From: Nematostella vectensis
Taxonomy: Eukaryota > Cnidaria > Anthozoa > Actiniaria > Edwardsiidae
Length of the DNA stretch: 64,000 nt
Assembly: GCF_932526225.1 (NCBI RefSeq)
Contig: NC_064039.1
Span: 5,531,001-5,595,000 of the forward strand
Reading direction: 5' to 3'
Part shown: one piece after another, positions 23,101 through 34,159 of the stretch
How the letters are laid out: each line of letters begins with the position of its first letter
Position numbering within the stretch: the stretch's first letter is position 1
Notes under the pieces: model-generated
The model's input: only the letters and a program-made list of their open reading frames with translations
Told to the model about the DNA's origin: nothing
Databases searched by the model: none
Position numbers and translations under genes: made by a program

Positions 23101-26081
23101 GGCATTCACTTCAGAGTAAGCAAGTGGCCTCATACCATCATTATACAAACTGCCAGACTAGAACAAAAAAAGGTAAAACGCAAGCTAAACGACTTATAAA
23201 AACAAAATTAAGACACTCTTTGAGCCTACTCATAAACAAGTTACCTAACTGCTTCACAATGGCTTTTACTTAGAAACAGTTTCCTATGAGCATGTGTAAT
23301 GAGGCTAGGAATAAAACCTTTTAAAATGTTGGACATGTGCACCAAACATGAGTACCTTGATGAAGTTCATGATGGTAAACTTGTAGGTAGCACCTGCCCG
23401 GGTGTTACGCACCCGGAAGTAGAACCATTGGGTGTGTTTTGAAGTATACAGGTCGGTTCTCATCCATAATTGGTACTCATAATCACCACTACAAAGCAAA
23501 TACAAAGTTAACTTTTAGCAGCGACAACTGTCTTTGTTGTATTTAGGTGAGAAACAAAACAATTTTAAAAACAATATCCAAATCCAAGCCTGTTCCATCC
23601 CACAGAACCACCCCTAAATCTGCCATACACATTTTTTTTTCAGGAAAAACTAAAAAGAAACAAAAGACAAGATCAGCACAGCTGACTTACGTTTTAATTG
23701 CCCTTTTGAGATTTCCAGATTCAAATCTTGATTCAAACAGTAAAGTATGGTCATCTGTGGACTTGATGCTGTAAAATGGCCTGTCAGCAACATTTCCTCC
23801 ATTTCTTGATTTCATAAACTGAACAAAAGGGCATAAAAAGAAAATCAATCACATGTGATTATATTTAGTAAAAAGCATAATTCAACGGTCATTTATCATT
23901 TGGGCATATTTTTTTTAAAATGGCCAAATGTAAGTGACAAAATAAAACCAACTTATCTAATGTGTGTTAAATAAAATACAATGGCCATGGGAAATATGTT
24001 GCCTGAAAAAAGTTTTTTTTCTCTAATTCACAAGGATAAAACACAAGGCTATTTAATAACTATAGTTTCTTACATATTTTTCAGCTCCCTGAGGGTTATC
24101 ATAAACCACACTGCCTGTCTCTTCAGGCAGTACACGCAAAGGGAGCTCATAGGTGCTCTTGTCTGCGAGAAAAAATATATTTATAATACAAGTATGCATA
24201 TACTGTATGAATTTGTATGGAGGGACTACTGGTCTATAAAGCATAACTAAATGTCAAAAACTATAACCCAAATTAGCAATTTGAAGAGATTGAAGCTGCA
24301 TGAGAAATTCAATAGAGGAAATTGGTGTAATGGAATTAAACTGGTGCGTGTGTTGACAGATGGGTTTTTCTATTTGCCTAACTTTTCCATCGCAAACAAT
24401 AATCTAAAGAAAAATAGAAACAAATTGGAACAAATTATGGATATGATGACTACAAAAATGTCTTTGGTTTGCTCTCATGGAGAGGTTCTTTTAATCTGCA
24501 GGATTAAAAGAAATTCCAAGGTTGACTTATTTTATTCTCACATCTTATCGTACCTGTCTTCCAAAATGGCTCTGGATCATTTGGGACGTAGTCCACAAAT
24601 CTTGGACGTGTCTTCAGGACCTTCACTTCTGCTGGCCTATAAAAACAAAAGGTTGGCACATGGCGTAAATTAACTATTAATCATTATTTGCGGACCTAGT
24701 GTATTCTTCATAGAAACCATCAATAACAAGTAATGCAATTCTTTTTGGCTTCTGTCATTCAAAGTCCTTGATGCATTTTCATTGGTGAGCACTGAAATAG
24801 TTCCCAATCACACCACCTTTCAACAAGGTGCTGACCAATAAAAAAAAAAACACCAAATATAATGAAGTTTGAATGATGGAAACCAGAGTGCAGTTGGAAA
24901 TTGTACAGTAAGAACATGTTTAGTCATGATAAAAAATGTTTCAATACACATATAGTTATAATAACCTACCATTTGGGTGGCTGCTGGCTTTTGTCACCAC
25001 TAAGAGCATAGAGGTTTCTAGGTTCTTTTAGCTTTGGTACCTTTCATAGAAATACACAAAAAGTCAACAATTGGCTTAATAAAAAAGATGACAGGAGATA
25101 AATTGAATGCATTTCTTGAGTTGTTTTTAAAGTACAAAAATCCTTCACATATATGCCAAATAGGACAATAAGAAACTACAGGCACTTACTGTATATAGCC
25201 AAAAAATATTTGCTCTCAAGTCCTTCTCTTTATTCACAACAAAGTTAAAGTAAGTTTAAGCAAAATAATACTTTCTTGCCTTTTTCCCTCCTTTGTAACT
25301 AAAGACAAGTTGAGTAGTTCTCTGTTGTTCTTCTTCAAAGAATTTATAATCTAAAACCAAGCACATTAGAATTTGTTGTATTATATGCTTTTATAAGGGG
25401 AGGGATGAGGCTTTATAGAGAGGGGGGCTTATTCTAATTAAAATCTGGAGGTTAGAGCTTTAAAAGAAGAGATAGGGGACTTAAACCAGCTTTAATGGTC
25501 AATGAGAACAAAAAGGATTAGTGAAATGATGTTTATTTCCTACTACTTAAGACTTGGGTAATAAACTAGGAGACATATTGCACCTGACATGTAGAGGGCG
25601 ACAATTTCTGTAGGTGCTACAGGAAATGTTTCTCGACTATCAGAAAAACATTTCTTTGTTGCTGCTATTAGATTTGGCTCACACTGAAATGATTTTTAAG
25701 GTGGCTAAACTAGGAACATGTTGCATGCTACATGTGGCACGCGAAATGTCTCCTAGTTTAGCCATGCCTTTATAGAACAATGCACACTACTGTGTGGGAG
25801 ATTCAAAGTGACACAAAGTTCATAAATAAGAGGATTTCATTGGCTTGGCTAGTATCAAGTTCATGTCAATCACATAGTACCGTTCTCATATGTAACTAAC
25901 TGAAGAGGGGGCCACGGTTTAATCTATTTTGCAGCTAATACTTACATAAAAGTTTCTACAACTCCTCTATCATATATGTACCTGCAATATCAACTGACTT
26001 CAATCTTCTAGGGGGAGCTTCATCGTGACGTTTTTCATCATAGCCTTGGCCATCTAAGCTTTTCAAGCCGTTGTCCTTCAT
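17126..26081 (-). CDS. AGBL2/AGBL3: Cytosolic carboxypeptidase 2/3-like, N-domain and M14 catalytic exons (first 17 exons)
   Basis: This enzyme trims C-terminal residues (glutamate, tyrosine) from tubulin and related proteins, mainly on cilia and flagella. I read 17 exons with consistent phases: 26081-25982 (ATG at 26081), 25350-25280, 25040-24970, 24636-24554, 24162-24074, 23818-23691, 23488-23356, 23157-23036, 22740-22620, 22359-22222, 21789-21679, 21186-21017, 19445-19286, 19007-18966, 18791-18732, 18430-18305, 17268-17126. The N-domain shows [14 protein letters not shown] and [15 protein letters not shown]. The M14 active site is complete: HPGE zinc ligands (exon at 21789), NPDGV plus GRDLNRNY (21186), the DFHGH zinc ligand (19445) and the general-base Glu in NSFTME (18791). 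The last exon ([16 protein letters not shown]) is the helical/acidic region that follows the catalytic domain. One donor is GC rather than GT. The gene continues in the tail entry. AGBL2 versus AGBL3 cannot be decided here. Confidence 0.9.
17360..17530. repeat. Palindromic MITE-like repeat with poly-C core
   Basis: The start AGGGGCGTAGTCAGGAGGGT is mirrored by CCCTCCTG and GGGTACGCCGCTGG near 17490-17520, with a run of 15 C at 17389-17403. A similar unit with inverted CGTAGCCAGG/CCTGGCTACCGG ends occurs at 46028-46215. It is intronic and non-coding. Confidence 0.55.
18085..18275. repeat. Imperfect GTTGTGGTG/GTCGTT-rich simple sequence
   Basis: A stretch of degenerate trinucleotide-like GTT/GTG/GTC repeats lies in the intron just downstream of exon 18430-18305. 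Low-complexity frames on both strands come from it. Confidence 0.6.
19840..20753. mobile_element. MITE or deleted DNA transposon, about 915 bp, with long imperfect inverted ends
   Basis: The left end ATTCATAGATCCGAC then GCACGAATATCCAATAAG and CACAAAAGTCCCACAAA is mirrored at the right end by CTATGAAT, GTCGGATCTATG and CTGATTGGCTATTCGTGC, together with TTTGTGGGACATTTGTGGG. Terminal similarity extends over about 130 bp with gaps. The interior has no convincing coding sequence. It is inserted between carboxypeptidase exons 21186-21017 and 19445-19286. The target duplication is unclear. Confidence 0.7.
25565..25762. mobile_element. Short MITE with AAACTAGGA termini
   Basis: TAAACTAGGAGACATATTGC near 25568 and the inverted GCGAAATGTCTCCTAGTTTA near 25755 form termini, and a third direct copy (CTAAACTAGGAACATGTTGC) lies internally near 25708. 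Non-coding; in the first intron of the carboxypeptidase gene. Confidence 0.6.
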
Positions 26082-26911
26082 TTAGTGAGAGAAATCCTTA
26101 ACGGCAAACACTGCAGACTTCGCATAGCGACACATCAACAGACAATCCTGACATCTAGGCGATCTCAGAACTACATTGGTCAGTCACACCGACCCAGATG
26201 TCATCGGCTATAAAACATGAACAAAATATAGAACGATTAATCATTGATAAGAAATATATCAAAATTTTATGGATCTCTTTTTCGTTAGGTGGTACACAAT
26301 TGATTAGTGCTCAGTCAAACAGCAGCAACAATAAACTACCGCCAAAACAGATCCCATCAAAAACGTAAACAAAGCAATCCTTATACCAAATGAAACGTTA
26401 TTTAAGCAGAGGAAGTCAAACAGTTATTATTCTTACCTTGGAATCACATAACTTTTCCTTTAGAGATCTTCAAGTCAAACAAAATAGGTTTACATAACGA
26501 TAGAAAGGGGAATCTTCGTTTCAAACGAGCTCTCGTAGAAACACGGCCTGGGGAGTGAGAACTAATGTCTAATGCTATATCAAGTAGGGTGGGGTAGGAA
26601 ATAGCACTTTGCAGCCAAACATGCATTGGTTTTAAAGGAAAAAAAAGAAAATAAGTATAATAAATATGCTTTGAATATTTCAATACTAATCTATCATATT
26701 AGTTTCTTGGGTTATGCATATTTTCATTGATCTTTTTAGTGAAAAGCACTGGGCTTACACGGGCTACCTGTGGGTCTATTTTGGCGCGAAAAGGGGTATG
26801 ATGCGCGCGGCGACCATAGTCGTCATTTGAAGAGGCCTAAGAGGTGTGAGATATCGAAAGATGGAATAAAAGCAAGAAAGGCGACTTGGACCCTCTTCTA
26901 CGGCGCTGATA
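26082..26911. promoter_or_regulatory. Putative bidirectional promoter region between AGBL2/3-like and CATSPERB
   Basis: This 830-bp interval separates two divergent start codons and holds no supported gene, so it must contain both 5' regions. It is moderately AT-rich with short GC-richer stretches (GGCGCGAAAAGG near 26783, GCGCGCGGCGACC near 26803). I do not see an unambiguous TATA box or RFX X-box by eye. Transcription start sites cannot be set from sequence. Confidence 0.55.
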
Positions 26912-29900
26912 ATGTCCTCTCTAAGTCTTCTTGCTTTAAGCTTAATCACCAATCTGTCTCTAGGGATGGTTAAAGGCTCATTCCTACCTTACGATTTTGC
27001 AAAATCCGGACAAATTGAGACGGTTGTGTTTACCGCGGCGAACAGAGAAACAGAATCGTTTGGGCAACTTTACCTCGCCGGTTCTAGAATGGAGGTCTTT
27101 TGCCAACTCAGATATAGAACGATCCAAGACACTAATGAAACCCGGAGAGAGCTTGTTGACCGCTTTGCTCTTAACGGAATGCGACCGAGAATCACCTTTT
27201 CAAACATGACTCGAAATTCGTCGTTCGAGTTCAACGAGTTTGTGGTGGATGAAAATGGTGCATACTGGAAAGTCAACATTTCAAAGTCGGAGATATCACA
27301 GGACAACTTCTCCCTGGATAGCTCTGAGGCTTGGCAATATTATGCAGAGCTAGGAAAAGGTTTAAATCTCTTTGAGAGCAGTGGGACCTTAGTGGTTAAA
27401 GAACTGGAGCCGCTACTAAATTTGCAGTTTGGCGATGAAGTGCACGGTCCGATAAGTGTCATTTCGCCGCCGTACGGAGCAGTAATAAGGCATTCTGCTT
27501 GTTCACCTGGTGTTTCTGCTATTGTACCTTTGCTTGACACCAGTATAAAACAATTCTCAGGTAAATCAATAATAATGAACTGTTGAGATTTGTGTGCGGA
27601 GGGGGTGGTACGCGAAGCAAAAAACCATTGTATGTTTTGCCCTGGTTCTGTTAAAAGGAACGAGCCAATTTCAGATTTGCTCAATTTCCTGCTTGCCTTT
27701 GTGAGCTGGAAATCCAGCCCCCATCAAGTTGAGCTGATGAAGCCTTGGATGAAGCCTAGAAGGGACAGAAAATGAACCACTGGGGACGCAATAAACCCTC
27801 TGGCAGTGACCACCCCCAGTGACAGTGCTTACTAACCGAGGGCCATATGTTAGAAAACTGTATATTCGGTTAAATATGCTACCCTTGATAAACAAACAAA
27901 CAACAAACAAAGATTACAAAGAATCTTTTCATTACTTACCTTTACTGTATTATCCTGTAGTTCTGTAGGTTTCTTGCTTGCAGGGGTTTCTTGATCGCGG
28001 TTTCACACTTCTTTAATTTTTTCCGGCACTTGAGAGACCTGTACAGGACCTAAAATGGTCCCAAAACTTGAAATGATCCAAGGACCCAAATTGGTCCCCC
28101 AAAGTCCCAAAACTGATCCTAGGGCACGAAACATCCCTAGGAGTCCCCAAAATAGACCCTGTGGAATCACCACAATGGACAAAGGGAAAGTGGTAGGTAA
28201 TACTTTATAAAATCAGTACCAAAACAATAAAATGGTCCCAAAACTTGAAATGATCCCAGGACCCAAATTGGTTCCCCATAGTCCCAAAACTGATCCTAGG
28301 GCACGAAACATCCCTGGGAGTCCCCAAAATAGACCCTGTGGAATCACCACAATGGACAAAGGGAAAGTGGTAGGTAAAACTTTATAAAATCAGTACCAAA
28401 ACAATGGCCCAATACTCAGGCAACGTTCACTACTCAAACACAGGCTTTGATGACAAGTATCAGTCAATGGCGTCACAGGTACAGACCTCTGCTTGCAAGG
28501 AATTCTGTAGGGTGTACAGCACTACTGTATTGTTTTATCTTGCAGGTTGCTTTCTTGGAGTAACATACAGCTATTTCACTCCATCCTCAATGAAGTGGTA
28601 CAATCTGCTCCACCTCTCTGCAAGTGAACCTGACTTGTTCTCCATTTGCAAGAAACCCCTATTTTCTGAATGTGCAACATTGTCAATACTGGATTTTGCT
28701 GTCTTAAAGAACCAAATGATTGTTATCACATCTCAGGGCATGCTCGTCTCACAGATATTTACAGAAGCTTTAGAAATGGCTAGAGGACAAAAGGTATAGA
28801 AAGAGTCAACAATTTCAATGTAACATGATATATCTTCCACTATTCGTTTGTCTGTCTTACATCACTTTTATATTCCAAACAAAACAATTTCAGAAGCTGA
28901 TGTTTACTACCATTGAAAGTCACGAACCATGAATGATATTGAAGAAAGAGCTTGGGTACTACCTTTGACAGGAATCTATAATTTCTTCTCTACCCAGGTG
29001 ACTTTTTCCAGAGTTTCTCAAGTTTACCCTCCTCTAGACAAAGACATGGAGCTTGGAATTCTCCAGAAAGACCAGGTTAATTTTCACTACACTGCACACT
29101 GCCACGACCTTTTCATCTCAAAACATGAGGAGGTATTATGCCTTGTGTACAACTCACTCCAATCTCCATCAAACGGATCAGTGCTACTATGCAGCTCAAG
29201 TCCTTTCACAACCTGGACGGATATGACTCCCAGGTCCTACAGGGATAAGCACCTTAAAGTGCTTGGTGTTGGTCACGATATTCAAAGGGATCGGGTGACA
29301 CTGCTGGTTAGAGACATCACCAAGGTAATGCAGCAATGAATTCAGCAATAAGGGTTTTTATAAAAAAAAAAAAGTATGGCTATGTAAGGGTTTTAATGTG
29401 TTTTAAACATATTTAGTGAGATGTAGCTCAATGTTGAAGGTGGGTGGCTTGTGAAAGGTTGGTTCACCTGAGCCTACCCAATTTTGATATCATACTTTAT
29501 TACTCTTCAATTAAGTTATTTATTTTTCTTGTTCTGTTTTAGCTAGGTATGTATGCTCATAAATAGTTTCCTAACAGTTTCTTCATAGTGTTTACACCTC
29601 AGTCTTTATTGATCAGCTCATTTCAACTCTCTAAGGCATAGTTTTTACACCTATATTTTCATGTACTGTTCTGAATGTTATGTGTGCAAATGAACAAAGG
29701 CAATTGTTCCATCTTTATTTCCATGCATTTGCATTTGGAGCGGTACTTAGTAAGTCAACACCTTTGGTGGCTGGTATATCGGTGGGTAATGTTGAAGGAT
29801 AAGAAATGGTATGAAAAATCAACAGTTGACTGAGAAGCAAAGCTTTGACAAATGAGCGTGCATAAAAATTCAGAACTGGGATATAAATAAAAATAACTGC

Positions 29901-32227
29901 ATCTAAACTAGGACTTACATATAGGTACTCCTATACAGATGCTCCTGTAATAGTCATGCTACTTATGGCCATATTTTTACTTTTCCTTGCATAACACACT
30001 CAAATCAAGTAAACAATTATAATGCACATGTTTTAGGGTGATATGCGTGTGGAGATCTTTGACAGCGATACACAGAAAGTAAGTGGTCCACCTTTTCATG
30101 TTGATCCCGAGGACAATGCTACTAGGATATACGTCCACCCATTTGACAGTGTGCTCTTTGTTTATGGATCACAGGTATGTAGAGGTTTTTGTACACAGTA
30201 GGTATAATATAGAATTTAAAGCCACAGAAAGCAGGTAGACAGTTAAATACTTCCTCCTATAGGTGTGGAAGTCCTTGGATGGTGGTAACTCCTTCCATCA
30301 AGTTAGTGATCTAGATTCAGACGACTGGGTGACATCGTTCTCCTGTGACTTCTACGGGGAGACGTACTCATTCACCACTAGACTTGGCACTATTTACACA
30401 GGCAAAACAGGAATACACAGAGTAAGGCCAATTAAGAGTGGAGATAGTGGCCCGAGGCTAAAAGGTATTGTGGGATCAATTGTAGTGGAGCAAGCCCGGA
30501 GTGTCTTAACGCTACACTTCCATGCGGACAATGGGGAGCTAATTTTACAACATAATAACTTCGAGATCACTGATAGCACCAATTTGCCAATTACTTCCTT
30601 TTCCTCGATGATGCTCCGAATTTTGAGTGAGACAACAATGGAGTTTTTCCCGCTATGTTACAGTGCTTTGAGCAAGTGTGGCAACCTTTTTGATCCTACC
30701 CATGTGGGACAAGTGATTCACTCAAGCTACGGAGGCTCGGCAATTATTGCCCGTCTCAAGAAAAGCGTTCACGGCAGCAGGTTTGAGGGTAGCGTTATTG
30801 CAGAGGTCATCGAACCGTTCCAAGAACTCCAAGATGATGTCACTAACCACCCACTTAGCGTGTCTTTTCACGGTGAGAATGCGACATTAAAATTAGCCGA
30901 CGCTGAATGGCGCGCGGAAGATAAGGGAAGAACGATAATCCTTCCAAACGGACTGAGCTTTATTGTGCTAGATGAAATCAATAGTACCACCGTCATCGCA
31001 GTGTCGCATTTCCATTGGACAAGGGGAAAAGGTCTTCAAGAGACTTACACTGGATGGACCTTATATGACTTCAGCTCTTCGAAACTCGCTAACACATCTT
31101 GGTGGCTAGAAGAAGATGTGTGTAGAAGTGTTCTGATCAGTAGTAGGGAGGGAGACGCACAGTTCATCCATCTCGACTCAAGAGACAACCTTTCACTCGT
31201 AGTCTCAGTTATAAGTAAGGTCCTGTCTGGAGAATGGCCGTCTGTACGTGCATTACCCAAACTCTTAATTGGAAACTCCAAGCTTTTTGTCGTTGATTCG
31301 AGTTACTCTCTCGGACACCTCAATAACAGCCTAAATCTTTTCATCAAGCAGAGGCCACAAGCTACAGGTAGCTCATCACTTACTGTTTTTATCGAAGAAT
31401 CTTCGCTCCTTTGTCGCAGCTCATCATTCACCATCGCTGTTCACAGTGGCTGTCCTCCTTCCAAGATGCTGCACTTCATATACCCATTTACTGCTAGCGA
31501 AGATGCGCTCTTGGCATCCACAGTAAAAGACACGTTGGGCGTGGTACGCAACAAGAAGTTGCCTTATAACTACCGCCCTCCGTCCGCCAGAGGTGTTGGG
31601 ATACCAATGACTGCCAATGTCTACCATGCCGACCCTGCAAGACCACAGTATAGAGACGCGTTTGTAGTGACTCGCAGCACGTACCGATACAAGCAGTGTA
31701 AGGGCAAGGCCAAGCGCTCTCATTGCGGATGTACTCGTGCAACTAAGGTCTCGTCACTTGTACAGCACTCTGACTGTATAGAGGTAGTCTATAGGTTGCT
31801 CTTCGATGAGAAACTAACGCCGCGATTCCTTGTTCTCCGTGAGGGCAGAGAAGCCGAGACGTTGACTTCCCCATACTACTTGGAAGAACTCAATAATCGT
31901 AGCGACTTCGAAATTGTCAACTCAAGTAATAAGACCGTTTTACAGCAAGCTGTTGTTATGGAACAAGCAAAGAATAGTTCTATTTACTTCTACGGCTCAG
32001 GGCTTTTCCACTTCAGAGCGTTTGCCGTACAGGAAAACTACACGTTCTGCGATCTTGAAGCAGAGTTTCTGGTTTTCGTCGATGAGACCCCGCTTCCATA
32101 CCCTGCGAAGGATATCATTCGCGCTTGTACTGCTATGGGATTCTTTACGTTATTATACGTGCTATATTTGTGGAACTTCCACTTTAGACATAACATCATA
32201 AACGAGTTAGAAGAAACACACAAATGA
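26912..32227 (+). CDS. CATSPERB: CatSper beta, auxiliary subunit of the sperm cation channel, 5 exons
   Basis: Exons with consistent phases: 26912-27560, 28546-28793, 28998-29324, 30037-30174 and 30263-32227. They total about 1108 codons, close to the mammalian beta subunit. The product starts with a hydrophobic signal peptide (LSLLALSLITNLSLG), followed by a large extracellular part with many N-glycosylation sites and a WKSLDGGNSFHQV stretch. Near the C-terminus is the conserved Cys-rich block: YNYRPPSARGVGIP, then YKQC and CGC. The protein ends with EFLVFVDETPLPYPAKD, one transmembrane helix (about residues 1070-1092) and a short cytosolic tail. The subunit belongs to the pH- and voltage-gated calcium channel complex of the sperm flagellum. 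The match to beta rather than gamma, delta or epsilon rests on the NYRPPS/ADP and Cys-rich blocks. The last exon alone encodes 654 residues. The gene is head to head with the carboxypeptidase gene. Intron 1 contains a 177-bp tandem duplication. Confidence 0.88.
28052..28405. repeat. 177-bp direct tandem duplication in CATSPERB intron 1
   Basis: Two copies (about 28052-28228 and 28229-28405) of a segment starting AAAATGGTCCCAAAACTTGA and ending ATCAGTACCAAAACAAT differ at only a handful of bases. The second copy ends about 140 bp upstream of exon 2. Confidence 0.9.
29325..30036. other. CATSPERB intron 3, nothing further seen
   Basis: AT-rich intron with a run of A near 29360. No gene, repeat family or RNA is visible. 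Confidence 0.5.
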
Positions 32228-33470
32228 ACTCTGAAGACATTTTCTGTGTATTTGTGTTGTAAATAGACTCGATAGCAAACTGTTAAAGATCTCCACGTTT
32301 TCGTTTTTATATGCTTTTTATCTCAGACGGTTTTGATGTTTTTATGCATATAGAACCTTTTTCTTAAGTTTCCTTAAATTATCAAACTAGGTTCAATATC
32401 TGTGATATTTCCAATCATGGTTCCAATTTCACAAAAAGCAATCAGACTGATGATTATTTATTTTTTGTTTATCACACGCGTATGATCTATCACAATATTT
32501 TACCTATTTAAGGTTTGTTTACTCTGATGATCGTGAATGATCGTATGGAAAGAAACTCCATACATTTCGCAGCATTGGTTTAGATGGTAAAATGGTAAGA
32601 CAGTGCCGTAACAGGCGCCCGTTTCTCGAAACTCCCGAGAATTCTCGGACCGGAAACATTTTTGCTAAAAAATTCGCATGTTTTCCTTTTGGAGAACTGC
32701 TTTCATGTTTTAGAAAAGTTTTAAATTTTCTTTGGTTCGTATTCCAAATGATAACGCTCAATAGGGATATTTTTGAAGTTTCGCTGAAGCCAAAAAGTTA
32801 CCCGAGAAGTCTCGGGTGACTGCGAGGTCCAGCGAACTTTTTTATTTAAGCCATGTGAATTTCGGGTCCGAGAAGTTCAGGAAAGATCAAAATCGATGAA
32901 GGCCTCGAAATATTGGGGGTTGGAGCACAATAGAGAAACATTAAGAAAAATATCTTGGGGAACAGCTGCGGCCCTACTGGTCATTTCCTTATCAGTTTTG
33001 TAAATATTGGGGGAGGGGGCACATGCCCCTGTAAGGTGTTCTACTCACCGCAAGAATATCTTCCTAGCGGGTATTTTAATCTGCTTTACTTGGTAATCGT
33101 GATGCCCACGCAGAACATGGCATAATAGTTTTGAGCCAGCCATAAAAGAATAAGTTCTTTTTCGGCGTTCTTCGCTCTTTGAATTTGTTTTCGGGTAAAG
33201 CGACAATATTAAGGAAGGCTTTGACTTTTTGTAGCTACTGCGCATGTACGAGTAGCTACTATGTTATCACGCAGAAAAAAAAGTAAGATTTGCCGCGGGG
33301 TTTGCTGGGAAAATTTGACCTCGGATACATTTCGGGATATGCTCGTTACGATGCGGGTATTTTATCTTTGTGAAAGAGAAAAGTAACTGGAATTCGACAT
33401 GCTCGACGTGCCCTTTAGAACGGCTCAATACAAGCAGTAATAAGATTATTTTTAGTATCCCACTTTGCTA
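32228..33470. other. CATSPERB 3' flank and AT-rich intergenic DNA
   Basis: The stop codon of CATSPERB is followed by T-rich sequence likely to include its 3' UTR, though no clear AATAAA is placed where expected. Short frames such as 32592-32819 show no homology that I recognise. Nothing else is seen. Confidence 0.5.
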
Positions 33471-33477
33471 GCGTTGG

Positions 33478-33545
33478 CTTCGTGGCTAAGTGGTTAAACA
33501 CGAACGCGCGCTATAAAAGGGATCGCTCCGCCGCCTTTTTTGCAT
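33478..33545 (+). repeat. Dispersed module with box A-like sequence and TATAAAAGGGA
   Basis: The stretch TGGCTAAGTGGTTAAACACG then AACGCGCGCTATAAAAGGGA resembles a tRNA-type box A followed by a TATA-like motif. The same TTAAACACGMACGCGCGCTA then TAAAAGGGA core occurs inverted at about 36748-36782. This suggests a dispersed, possibly Pol III-derived repeat; no full tRNA fold is present. Confidence 0.45.
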
Positions 33546-33887
33546 ACTAATCAGTATCCAACATGGCGGCTGGTCGCGTTATCAAAGGGGAGAAAGACAG
33601 CTCGAATAAAGCATAATTAAAACAACTTTTTATTTGTCAATAAAGCTCTAACTTAATAATTAATGTTGTTTCTGTTGCATGTATAGTGTTTTTTGTCTTC
33701 GACATGCTGTAATATTACGGCATTTTCCGTCTTTTTTGTTGTGAATGGAGGCTGCTTTTGAAATTCGCGCCATTTTCCCAGTGTCAATCAGTCCTTTTTG
33801 CTCCAGGCTCACTCTTTTCCTTCCTCTGAGCCTCCACTCAGTTTGTTATTGTGGATAGCAGATTCAACTAAAAGAACAGTCGCAAAA

Positions 33888-34157
33888 CAACCCCCAAATA
33901 TAGAGACCAAACCCAGAAGTTCGGTCTTTGAGTCGATCTATAAGCAGTGCAACGGCCATTTGCAATGGTGGCGACATCCTTTTGAGATCGAAGCACCCTG
34001 TTCAACATAGAGCTGTCTACAGGAGACGAAGGTCGACTTAAGAAAATTAAGGATCAACAGAAAGATTGCAAATCCCGTCTTGGTTCATCAAAGGAAACCT
34101 CAACGACACAGAAGTCCGATTTGCTTGAAGCACAACTCACGAACCTCGAGTAATCAA
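33888..34157 (+). pseudogene. Unrecognised coding-like remnant, two frames
   Basis: One frame up to about 34010 (SVFESIYKQCNGHLQWWRHP) and a second from about 33999 to the TAA at 34155-34157 (Lys/Glu-rich, ending LLEAQLTNLE) have protein-like composition. They overlap at a probable frameshift near 34000. There is no intron between them and no start for the second, so this may be a decayed gene or retrocopied fragment. I do not recognise the family. Confidence 0.35.
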
Positions 34158-34159
34158 CA

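Noticed and set aside
33480-33540. tRNA gene
   Set aside because: Only a box A-like stretch is present; no box B, anticodon arm or acceptor pairing.
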